This document shows, piece after piece, positions 36,381-47,360 of a DNA stretch of 64,000 nt (position 1 is its first letter; each line of letters opens with the position of its first letter). A program made the position numbers and the translations under genes. The DNA is from Tolypocladium sp. Sup5 PDA-1. Its lineage: Eukaryota > Ascomycota > Sordariomycetes > Hypocreales > Ophiocordycipitaceae. The notes under the pieces are model-generated. The model made no database searches and was not told the DNA's origin. It saw only the letters and a program-made list of their open reading frames with translations. Location of the stretch: NCBI GenBank assembly GCA_000750105.3, contig JPHH03000086.1:1-64000 (forward strand), given 5' to 3'.

Positions 36381-37320
36381 CGACTATTGAAGAACACATG
36401 CCATCATGAGTACCAGTTTTACGGAAAAGGAGTTTGGGTTTGCTGGCAGCGCTTGGGCTATAGAGATTGTATACAGCGTCACACGGGGATATACCTACGA
36501 TACATCGCATGAATAGATTCCGATTACTTTCCGTCGACCACCTCATCCTTTACAGTCGTCAACGTGCACAGTAAACGCAACACGAGACAAGACCCCTGGT
36601 CCAAATGGTGTTCCATTCCAACGCCGCTCTCGGCGACGTCCAATTCTAGCTACCCTTTCGTTCCCTTTCCCACCCCCGACGCAGAGGCCATGCTAGCGCG
36701 AGAAGACAAGGACTTGAAGAGAAGCCAAAACGCACAACAGGCTCAACAAGTAAGGGATCAACCCCCGCGTCGCCATGCAAGGTCCGTCCTCCCCCTCCTT
36801 CTTCGTCTTTAGCCGCCCTTCATTCCAATCCAGCCGTTTGAAGAAAAAAAATTGAAAACAAAAAAGGGGGAAGAAAACTCCTCCAAGTACAAGGTCCCTC
36901 GCGGAAATCCCTCTCATAAGGGCGTCCTTCCCTCTCTAGAGGTGGCCCAAAGCGGAAACAAAAACTGGAAGAAAAAAGAATACACAAGTAACACAGAGAC
37001 AAGTTGGATATATAGCGGCGCTTTCGCATTCCATGATGGAGAAAAAACAATAGAACCCCGGTGTCTCCGTGCTGTATGCAAGTCAAAACAGGCGCCTCTT
37101 TCTTCTTTTCGTTGGGAGTCGAGTCCCCGGTCAGGGCCTCGAGAAGGTTTATTTCTATCAAGAACCAGTATCGTGGCACGTGCTGAGGAAACGAAGTTTC
37201 AGGAAGCAACAAGTAACAGGCCAGGCGTACAGAGGCGCACCATGACGCGATGAGGTCCAGAGAAACGGTGCCGTGGGCAGAGACGACATGTCCCGCACCA
37301 GAGTCACAAAGCTAGGCCTG
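36381..37320. other. Convergent 3' intergenic region
   Basis: About 940 bp between two facing stop codons. It includes A-rich stretches around 36840-36990 and should hold both 3' UTRs. No gene seen. Confidence 0.5.
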
Positions 37321-40300
37321 TCAAAAGAACTTGGCCATGGCTCTGCTCAGATCGATAAAATCAACCGGCTTCGTGACGTAGTCGCTGAATCCCGCGGCGA
37401 TGCACTTTTCCTGGACGTCCGACATGACATTGGCGGACAGAGCAATGATGGGCATCTTGGAGAAGTCTCCCGCCCTCTCCCACTGCCGTATCTCACGGCA
37501 CGCTTGGTACCCGTCCTTGCGTGGCATGTGGAGGTCGCACTGCCAGGACTTGTTAATTACCTGCTGCGCACGATTCGTTGCTAGATTTTGTGGCAATGAC
37601 TTACCAGAATGAGAGAGTAGTGCTTGTGCGGCTTCGAGAGCACCTTTTCCGTGCATTCCACGCCATCGACGGCAACATCCACATCGACACCGATCTTCTT
37701 GAGGTACTTCATCAGCACCTTCTGGTTGACCGGGTTGTCTTCCACCAAGAGCACTTTGTATCCCTTGTTGCCCATGCGACGCTCGATTTCCTGGTAGCTC
37801 GCCTTCTGGCTCTCCACCATCTGCTGCGCCGTGGATCGATTCCGATCCGTACTCAGATCCCGTACTTTATCCGGGTCGAAGATGACCGCAAAGCGTGAAG
37901 GTTTGACCGGCTTGTAGATGAACGTTACCAGGTTGTCCGTGAGCAGACGCTCATACTTGGTGTCCGTCGCTTGCTTCATTACAGCCTGGCGCTGCACCGA
38001 GTCGGAGAGGATGAGGATGGTGGTAGTGTCAATCTTTTGCGACTTGGTGATTTGGTCCATCACGTTGATGATGGCTTCGGCGGAAGCGAGGTTGAGGACG
38101 ATGTGAGTAAACTTAATCGGATCGTCACCGCCAATGAACTTCTGGGCCTCCTCGACCGTGGCAAGGGCCGTTATCTGATGCGGTACTTCCTTTGGTAGGG
38201 TCATCTCAATGTGCTGCGCTGTCGCTTCGCGGCTGTGGTACTGTGGACATATAATGAGGATCGAGTACATGGGCGGGCGGAAGTCTGGGGACGGTTGGCC
38301 GTTGTTATCTGGAGTCGCCCTTCTGCCTGGAGAGCCTCTGTCCGAAGGCATCTCCAGCCTCATCTGAGAAAGGTCTTGCCCACTGGCCTTGGCAGCCTCA
38401 CTAAAGCGAGCCAGGCCTGTGTTCACGGACGTAACAGATGACCTGTCCGTAAGATGTGATCTGCTGGAGTGAACTGAGGGATTAGAGCTTCCAGTCGAGG
38501 TCACGTCGGGTGACGTGTAGTCGGCATCAGTAGCGCCCTGGTTGGCGCTTTTGGCGTGGCGCAGCTGTTCCACCGCTGGCAATTGCTTGAGATTTCGGGG
38601 CACGCTCTCTGAAGAGTCATGACGGGACCCGACAGAGGTTGTTGATGCCGGACTGCTTGGGAGGTTGGGATGGTCCTCTGGCGTTGGGAGGGCGAACCGG
38701 GCCGTAAATGTAAAGGTAGACCCCTTTCCTAATTCTGCGGTTCCTTCCATCTTGCCGCCATGGAGCTCAACGAGTTGCCTGGAAATGACGAGGCCCAATC
38801 CGCTTCCACCGTGTTGTCTCGTGCTGCTGCCGTCAATCTGGCTAAAGGGCTTGAAGATGAGATCAGCCTCCTCCTTGGAGAACCCTCGGCCAGTGTCGGT
38901 TATGGCGAACTGGAGAGTAATCTCGTGGTCGTATTGGTCCGAGAAGTCTTCGGTATAAACTCGGCATCGACTAAACACCTCTCCCTCGGTGGTGAATTTG
39001 ATGGCATTGCCAATGACGTTGAGCAAGACTTGCCGAATCCGCACCTTGTCGCCTTTGACCCAGGCCGGAACCTCGGCGTCAACGAGGTAGTTGAGCTCAA
39101 GGCGTTTCGCGATTGCCATCGTCGAAACGAGCTCGTTGACGTCTTCGATCAGGGATCGAGTGTGGAACCATTCGTACTTGAGCTTCATCATGCCGGCATC
39201 AACCTTGGACAGGTCCAGGATGTCGTTGATGATCATGATGAGGCTGTTGGCGCTGGTCTGAATCGTGTTTGTGTAGTCGCGCTGTTCTTCATCCAATGTC
39301 GTGTCCTGGAGGAAGCTGACCATGCCGGAAATGCCAATTAGTGGAGTCCTGATTTCGTGAGACATGTTGCTCAAGAATCTACTCTTGGACTCCATGGCCT
39401 CTTTGAGTTTTGTCTCCAGGATCTTGTGGTCATTGATATCCGTGGCCGAACCGAAGTAGGAACTGGCGCCGCGGCCAAAGTCGATGGTATCGATCTCTAC
39501 GCAGCGGATGAGGTGCCAACGGTACTCTCCGGTCTTTGAACGCAGGCGGACTTCAGTCGTGTAAGAGAGTCTGCCGCTGGTGTCAGTGGCCACCTTGATG
39601 ATGCCTTTCCTTGCCAGCTCCATCAAGTCCGCAGACGGTAGCTCACGGCCCGAGTCGGTACCCGAGCTGCTGCTCCGGGACGGCACTGAGCGACCACTCT
39701 TTGAACCGTCTTGGGCGGTTGGCGACTTCGATTCTCGAACGGTACCAGACGTGGGCGTTGCTTCGGAGGATTCAGATTCATCGTTCCTTTTGCGCTGCAC
39801 ATTGCCTTTTTGTTTGGAGGCTTTGTCAGTTGGGATGCGACATTTTGCCAAGTCGTCTGGATGCACGTAATCCATGAAGCCAAGGCTCAACGAAGCATCA
39901 AAGCTTTGTCCGGTGTATGATAGCCACTGCTCGTTGGCAAACGTGATGCCCTCGTCTTCAGTCGCCGTAAATATGATCTGCGGAATGAGGTTGGCTAGCA
40001 GGCGATGCTTGGCTTCCGATGCCTCAACCTCTTCTTGTCGGGCCGCCCTCAGCTCGGCAATGTGTTGGTCGTGGATATCCATATACGAGCCCAGGAACTG
40101 CATGATGACCCCCCTCTTGTCCTTTGAAGCAACCGCTCTGGCATAGAACCATCGGTATGCGCCGTCGAACCGCTTGATACGCACCGTCCTGGAAAATTGC
40201 TCTCCCGTTCGGAGTGAGTGTCCCCATGCCTTCAGATATCCGTCGCGATCATCTGGATGAATACTTCCCCAGGGATCTGCAGACAAGTCTGCGACGGTCT

Positions 40301-43300
40301 GCCCGCGATAAGACAGAAAACGACTATTCACCCATACAGTCTCGCCAGTTTGCGGAAGAGACACGAAAACATGGGCCGGCAGGGAATCCAGGATGAGGCC
40401 CTTTAATCTGTCAGAAGGGGGTGGCATGTCCGCCCCCAACGTCGTCAGAGTGCTGGTGCGTGGCGGTGCGGACGGGGTCGGTGGTGGCCTGGCAAGGCTA
40501 GAGCTTGGAGGCAGCGATTGAAAGGTCGCGGCAAAGTCTGCGCCATAGCTGTGAAGTACGGTGTGGCCTTGATGGGGCCCGGGGCCCGGATCAGCCTTTG
40601 CAGGCTCTGGATGTCTTTCGACTGGCTTCGTTGCCGCAGCTTCCTCTGGGGCGTCGATGTTCGCCTCTTGCGTGTTCTTGACAGTGAGGTCTTTTCGAGC
40701 TTGCACAGTAGCGTCGTCGATATCATGGACAGGCTTGTCAGTCAGCAGCTCCGGGCTCACGAGGTCTTGCGAAGGCCTAGGGGCCAACAGCAAGGAATGC
40801 CTCTTCTCCCCAGGTGAATTATCTTTGGATCCTGCCCTTGAGCGCTGGGTCCCGGGGCCCCATACCTCCTGCCTAGCCGATGCTGGCTTTTGCTTGCTGC
40901 TGAAATAGCTCTCGGCGCCTTGGGAAACGGCTGCTGGACTGCCGGCTGGCTGTCGCTTGTCGACGAGGTAGTTGAGAGACCCTTGCTCCCACCCAGGCGT
41001 TCCGAGCGGAGAGCCTGTAGCACTTTTCGATACTCCAGAGTAATCGCTTGGACTCGTTATGCTGCCGCCCAAGGACTGTTGCTGGGCGCCTTCACCGGAC
41101 GCCAGGTATGGAGTATTCTCAATATGCCGTGCGAATGGTGCCACGGCTCCGAAGCCAGCAGTCTGTGGTCTCCTACGCTGAATGCCAGCCAACTCAGTCT
41201 CCAGGTTGGTATAGTGTCGGCAAATGGAGAAAGACGTGGCCATGTGAGGCGCAAGGTGTTCCAGAGAGTGCCTCAGGTTGGACGGGTAGGGTATGATGGG
41301 ACTCAGGATGGACAAGATGGCAATCGGAGCCGGCTTATCCTTTCTCAAGTGCTCCAGCGTCAAGCGATCGGATTCGGAGGGCTCTTTGCGATCCTCGCTA
41401 GTATCGTCCTTGCTTAGGGACTGGGATCGCTGCTCCATGGCCGTGGAGTCTAGTCTGAAAGGGCGTGTTGGCCTCGAAAGCAGTACGTGCGTCAGGGGTA
41501 TGTGCAATACAGTCCAGGAGTTGTCGACCCCGATGGCCTCTGGCGGGCGCATGCCGGTGTAGCTGGCGGGGGCTGAGCCTGGGTTGAAGGAATCTTCGTC
41601 GACCATGGCGTCGGTGAAGAAGGGGTTCTCCTTCGGGTCGGCGCGGACTGCCGGCGATGGAGCGGGGGACTGCGACCAAGGAGACGGCGGTGCTTGCTCA
41701 TATTCCTCGTATTTTGGTGTAGGCGGTCTTGGTTCTTCTTCATCCAGACGGGAGGCGATAGTCGTTGCCTTTTCGCCCGTGGTGGCTTTGCCACGTACCG
41801 GGCCGGCAAATATGGACGACAGCTTCGACATGGAGTCTGATCGTTGCTTTTTGGGTCTCTTGGATGGATCCGAGCTGGTCGTCTTGGAGCCCGATTTTTG
41901 CTCCGCCGACTGGTCCGCTGGCTGGTTCGTGGTCGTCGGGAGATAGGGGTAACTTCGCGTCAGCGCAACAGGCCGACCCCGTTGGAGCACTCGCATGACG
42001 CCAGTATGGTCAATAAGGGGATCGGCTTCATAGTCCAAAGCCTGGAGAACAGGTAATACCCGTCCCTGACCCTCGTAGCGGGCCATGAAGGGGGCCTCCC
42101 AGCTAGGGATATCCTGCTCCTCCTCGGCGGCATCATGTTCGACCAAGGCGTCCTTATTGAGCTTGGTGTAGTCGCGAGGGGCCTCGGCAGATGACCGAAC
42201 TGACGGGAGATGAGTCTTGCTTCTCATCAAGTAAGAAGGCCTCCGGGCCGTGCTGGGCGTCGTTTCCTGCGACTTTTGCTTGTTATCCTCGTAGGTCGTG
42301 AAGGAATGGCGGCTGGCAAGACCGGGCCGGGCGGGCGTGCTCGGCTCGGCAACGTCATCTGCGTTAGGTGGGATATCGGATATAGCGTGCTCGCTGCTCA
42401 GCACGGCACTGCTTCCTTTAGCCATGTACCCCATGCTGAGGTCATCTTCGTGGTGCTCGTTGTACGTCGCCTTCTGTCCCCACGGCACGTTCTCTATGTC
42501 TGTGGTGTCGGCGGGGATGGCCAGCGTCACACGTTCGGCCTTGTACACATCTCTCATAATCTGGACGACAGTGTTCCACCAGGCATCCATGCCGGGCTCC
42601 GCGCTGAGCATGAGTGACAAATCGTAGAGGTTGGGGTTCGGAAAGTCAAAGTTTTCAATCTGCGGCGAGGCGCCCGAGGGGTTGAAGGTGTAGTTGGAAG
42701 CCGGAGTCGAGTTCTCGGAGAGGACCTTGTCCAACATGCCGCGATATTCGAAGCCCGTAAGGTGTGGGATCCGGAGGCCGGCGGCGGGCGAAGGCAGTGA
42801 CTTGTGAGGGTACAGCGGAGCAAAGCCGCCACCGGCCATCCGGGGAAAGGGATAGGAGGGCGTGCCGGCGACGGGCCCGGGAGTCATACCGTCGCGTACC
42901 GTGTTGCCGGACTCGGTGGAGGTGGTGGTGAGGGCGGCCGTGAGCAGGGGCGAGTCGGACGCCGCCGCCTCCTCTGGAATCGGCGACACGCGAGCCTTGT
43001 CGGGCTGTGTCAGGGGCAGGCCCCGAGCCGATAGCTCGCGGATTTCGAGGTCGCGGGCCAGCTTCTCGCGATACTCGTGGAGCTGCTTCTGCGATGTCGC
43101 CGTGCGAGACGGGCCCGGGGCTGTCATGTCAGGGGCGGCAGCGGTGATGCCCTTTGCAATGCCGGCAGTAGCAGTCAGAGGCAGGCCGTCGTTAGCATTG
43201 GCACCGGCACCTGTACTGGCATTGGCATTAGCAGCTTCTCCGCCCGTCTGCCGCTCCGGGAGCAGCCTGCCCGACGGGTCGACCGGCGAGGAGGAAGGGT

Positions 43301-43640
43301 AGCTGGAGCGGCGTTGAGCCATGCTGTCACGCGCATCCCCAGTTGATGCTGCTGCTGGTGCTGCGGCGTCGAGCGTTACACGTCCATGTCTCGCTGTGGA
43401 CGGGCTAGATGCGATGGCGCGCGACGGCTGGGGTTTGGTGGCGGAGGATCGGTTCGGCAGCTTCAGTCGACGCGTCGAGAACGAGGCTGCCGTGGCCGTG
43501 GCCGTGGACGTCGGGGTCGATGACGGAGCAGTCGAGGGCGAGGCTGGCTCGGGCGAAGGTGAAGGCTCGGGCGAAGGTGAAGGCTCGGGCGAAGGTGAGG
43601 TTCTCCCGTGGTCTGCTGGGGAGGTCGTGGACCTTGGCAT
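37321..43640 (-). CDS. Large hybrid sensor histidine kinase (PAS-PAS-HisKA-HATPase-REC)
   Basis: Exons 37605-43640 and 37321-37539, joined by a 65-nt intron, give 2084 aa. The first thousand residues are Ser/Pro-rich and start with tandem SPSPEP repeats. PAS1 is at about 1075-1195 and PAS2 at about 1205-1405, the latter interrupted by a charged/Ser-rich insert of roughly 70-80 residues. HisKA carries SHEIRTP with phospho-acceptor His1428. The HATPase (about 1520-1670) has an intact N box (NAIKF) and G boxes (DTGRGFS, GGSGLGL). The C-terminal receiver (about 1960-2080) has acidic Glu1967-Asp1968 (LLVEDN), phospho-acceptor Asp2014 (CDLHMP) and Lys2069 (VTKPVD). The intron ends exactly before the codon preceding Asp2014 minus one, so splicing is required for a working receiver. 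No transmembrane segment is visible; a cytosolic sensor feeding a His-phosphotransfer protein is expected. I cannot assign the fungal HK group with confidence. Confidence 0.94.
43546..43600. repeat. 18-bp in-frame tandem repeat in the histidine kinase 5' coding region
   Basis: About three copies of an 18-bp unit (GGCTCGGGCGAAGGTGAA on the plus strand). In the minus-strand reading frame it encodes repeated Ser-Pro-Glu-Pro units near residues 14-33 of the kinase. The unit length keeps the frame, so copy-number change would vary only tail length. Confidence 0.85.
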
Positions 43641-46600
43641 GCCTCATGCAAGCGGATTGTCGGTCGATGTCGAGTCAGGCAGGCAGGAGGCAGGACGCCG
43701 CATCTGCAGGGCAGAGCGAAGGCATACAAGACGTCGTCGTACTCGGTCTGGTGTACCTTGCCTCGCTGCAACATACAGTACCTTGCCTTACAGTGCCTGG
43801 GAAGGGGGCACAAGGAGGCACCGTGGCCAGGCGAGGAGCCGACAGACGCAGGGGCGGCGGATGCAGGTCACCCGCGGTCGTGGCGGCTATTTCTCTCGCG
43901 ACACCCACAAAAGAGGAACGAGTGTGCGCGAGTTGGGCGGCAGCGCGGAGGTGAAAACGGTGAGGTTACCGTCCGAGAAGAGGCGGGCGAGGCAGGCGAT
44001 ACAGGGGGATGCGGTACCGCAGCCTACCTAACGGACGAGCACGAGTGCAATTGCATGCAGGGTGAGGTAATGGAGGGCAGAGAATCGGGCGTACGTCAAC
44101 GTGCGTGGAAGGTACCTTGGGTGTCGAGGCCGGCAGGGGAGGGACTGGCTGGCTGGCCGTGGTGGTCGCTTCAAGGTGAGGTGTGGGCGGAGGCGCAACA
44201 AGCGGGAGGCGGTCGTGGAGCGAGCGGGTTGCTGGAGATGGAGCATTGGAGCTGCAGTGGGTGGGTTGCGCGCGCGCGCTGAGGGATTGCGCTGAGCGGA
44301 GGGCCTGCAAAAAGTTGGCGTTGGGGCCAGAGAGGAGACGGGCTATGACGTAGGCGACAGGCCTGCCAGACAAATGAGGACCAACCGCCGCGCCGTCAGC
44401 TTAGGCCAGCCCGCCCCGGCCCAGACAGAGGGAGGGAGAGCTAAGCAGCGAGGCAGGTGGCCAGGGTGTCCCGTCGGCCAGTGTGATGAGGTGAGGACCG
44501 AGAGAGTTGCAAGAGTTGCCCGGGCTCTTGTCATGGATGGAGGTTGTCGCCGGGAAGGGGACAGGATGCAGTGTACGGAGTACTCGTACGAATACCTACC
44601 TACCTACGAATAGGTGCCCTGGATGCGCTCCGTTTCATGTTGAATTGGCGGTCATGGCAGAGGGCTCACAGAGCAGGAGGCAGGGAGTACGGAGTACAGT
44701 TGCCTGCTGCAGCATCCATGACGATGCTGCTTCCAGCCTCTCCTCCAGGGCTGCAGCCGCCGCCCCCTTCTTTTCTTCTCCTGTGATGTGTCCCCGTTCA
44801 AGACACGTCGAGACATGTCCTCGGCGGATGGCACCATCTACGAACATCTGCGTCTGTATGTACGACCCTACCACAGCCAGCCATTACGAGCCTCGTCTCC
44901 CGCTGCCTTTCGCGGCACGCCGTCGAACCGCCGCACACCGAAGCCCTTGCGCTGCCAGCGAATGCAGGTTTGAGTGAAGATGTCAAACAAGCATCGAATC
45001 GAATCGACTAGTGGCCGCTAACAAACATGCAGCCTGCTGATGAACGGCGGTAGTTGCTCGATGGTGGCCCACGACTTGTCGACTTGTTGTTGACGCATCC
45101 ATGCTGCTGTTCTTTGTTGCAGGATCCCGGCACAGCTCGACAGCGTCAGGTGCGCCCCGTATTAATCAGGTGCCGTTTTTGGTGATGATGATGGCATTTC
45201 TGGGAATGCGCCGCAGGCTACGAGCAGTGGGAGGAGTCTCCCTGCGTGGCAGTTTTACCCGAGACGACCATCTCCTGCAACCAGCCAAGCCAGCCGCCGC
45301 GCTGCACTCCACGGCACTGCGGCTGCAGCCGAGCGTGCTTCCTTTCTCCGTTCTGCGCCTCGTTGCTGAATGCTGGGCATCGCCAATGCGCAGCCAGCCT
45401 CACTGCCCGTTTTCTCCGGGGCGCCGATGAGCCTGGCGCCGCCCTGCGCTGCGCTGCGCTGCGCTGCGCTGCGCTGACGAGTAATGAAGACGCGACGGCG
45501 GTGATGAGCATGACGCAGTCGCTCCACCTGACATCCGGCGCACCGCCGCGACGGGTCTGAGTACCTGGGATGGGCGCTGTCGCTACCAAGTACGATTGCA
45601 GGCCTGTTCAGGCTCACTGTTGTCGACAGCTGCTGTGGACGAAGTATGTACAAGGACAACAGCCGTCAAGGAGGTGTCGCACGGCATGCGGCCTTTGGTT
45701 CAGCCCTCAGCTGCTCGTACGAGCATCCATCTGCTATTTGCGCTGCATTCTCCACCAGGTCCAACCTGCGGAACGCCGGGCACAACCAGTCTACAGCTCA
45801 CCTCGCACAGCAGCATTGTCGGCCCCTCTAGCTTATCCGATCCAGGCATGCAGAGAGAGAGACACCGCATGACGAGCGGCACGACGTCGGACGCCCTTTG
45901 TTGCTGGCTGCCAATTCTGGCTCCCGGCCAAGTGCATCCGATGGCCATGGCCCTCCCTGTCGACGGGGCAGCCGTGTCGCGCGCCGTTTCGGCTGCGCAT
46001 CGCTGGTGGAGATGGAGACATCCAATCTCCGGCTCAGGCCAGCCGCCAGTCGAGCCTTCTGTTCGCCTTCCGCACATGGAGAATCGGCGATGCGGTGCAT
46101 GCGTTCCTCCGTAATATGTACTGTTAGGGTCATGGCAGTCCGTGAAGCTGGCCGCCCGAGCAAACAAACGGCAGCCGGCCACCAGACGGGGCTCCGTTTG
46201 GCTTCATCGCAGCCATGACCTCAAGAGGTGTGGCCGATCGGCACTTGGCCGTCTAGTCAGCGCTCCAGACATCCATGACCCAATGCCCAGCACACCGACA
46301 TCAGAGTGAGACGCGAAACAACCTTCGCACCGACACGCCACGGCCCGCCACGACGCTGCCTCCCGTCTGCTGCAGTCACCCGGCCGAAGGGCACGGCGCC
46401 GTGTTCAGCTCTCCTCCGGCGCGGCCGAGAGTTGCCCGTCACCACGTCCTCGTCTCGCCGCAATGGGAGACTGCATCCCGTGCCCGGTCCTTGCCTTGAC
46501 TGATGCTCCTTGGCCACAGCGGAGATGGAGCCTCATTGTTGTCGCTTAACATTGTGCGCGTCGGTGCCCACGTGATGGCCAGAGAGCCGCTAGCGGCAGG

Positions 46601-47360
46601 ATTGCGTCGGTGGCGCGCCATTTGACACCCCAGCCAGCTCCAGATTGGGGAAGTGGGACCCCGACACGTGCCCATTGGGATCTCGACGTGCACCAACCAA
46701 CGACATGGCAGCAGGGAACTCGTCGTGCAGCCTCCGCTACAAGGCTGAGCTTCTATAATTACTTGGCGCCTTGCGTGGGACTCTGCTTTACGAGACTCGT
46801 ATATCTTTGGCCCCGGCCGACACTTGCCACGAGACACCGCGTGCTCGCCACGCTGACGACTGCTGGACCCGTGGCGCAGCGCCGTACGCATGTATCACGA
46901 ACGGAACGCCGGAGACGGAAGACATGGTTGTGGCAAAACTGCTCTTTTTCGTAAAGGAATTACGGAGTACCAAAGAAAAATACAATCCTGGTCGTGCAAA
47001 GGAACACGACGCAAAGTAACAGTTCCGATCCCTGACTCCAAGTATGCATCTGTAGCCAACCACCCTTTAACCCATTATTTGCTCCTCGATCGAACCGACC
47101 AACCTTCCAATCCAACGATGAAGCCGCCGCGAAACAAACCAAAACTCCTTGAGGACAGGGCCAGATCGTACATGGACCCTCAAGCAAACAAGCGCCAACC
47201 CATGCCGGCCCCCCTTCATCAGCTCGTGCCATCATTCTGAACCAAAAGACGAAACCCAAAGTAAGCCTCGATATCCATCCGCAATGCCAGTTATCAATCG
47301 AAATCTCCCCCTCTTCGCCCGCCATGCCGCAGCCCGAGCGGCGTGGCTCCCAAGCCTGCT
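43641..47360. other. Non-coding region between histidine kinase and M13-like gene
   Basis: About 3.7 kb. It should hold the promoter and leader of the minus-strand histidine kinase next to 43640 and the 3' UTR of the M13-like gene next to 47360. No gene is supportable. It contains dispersed GTAC oligomers at 44572-44608 and 44685-44698 and the GCGCT array at 45446. Confidence 0.5.
45446..45475. repeat. (GCGCT)6 pentanucleotide microsatellite
   Basis: Six perfect GCGCT units in non-coding DNA. Confidence 0.92.
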
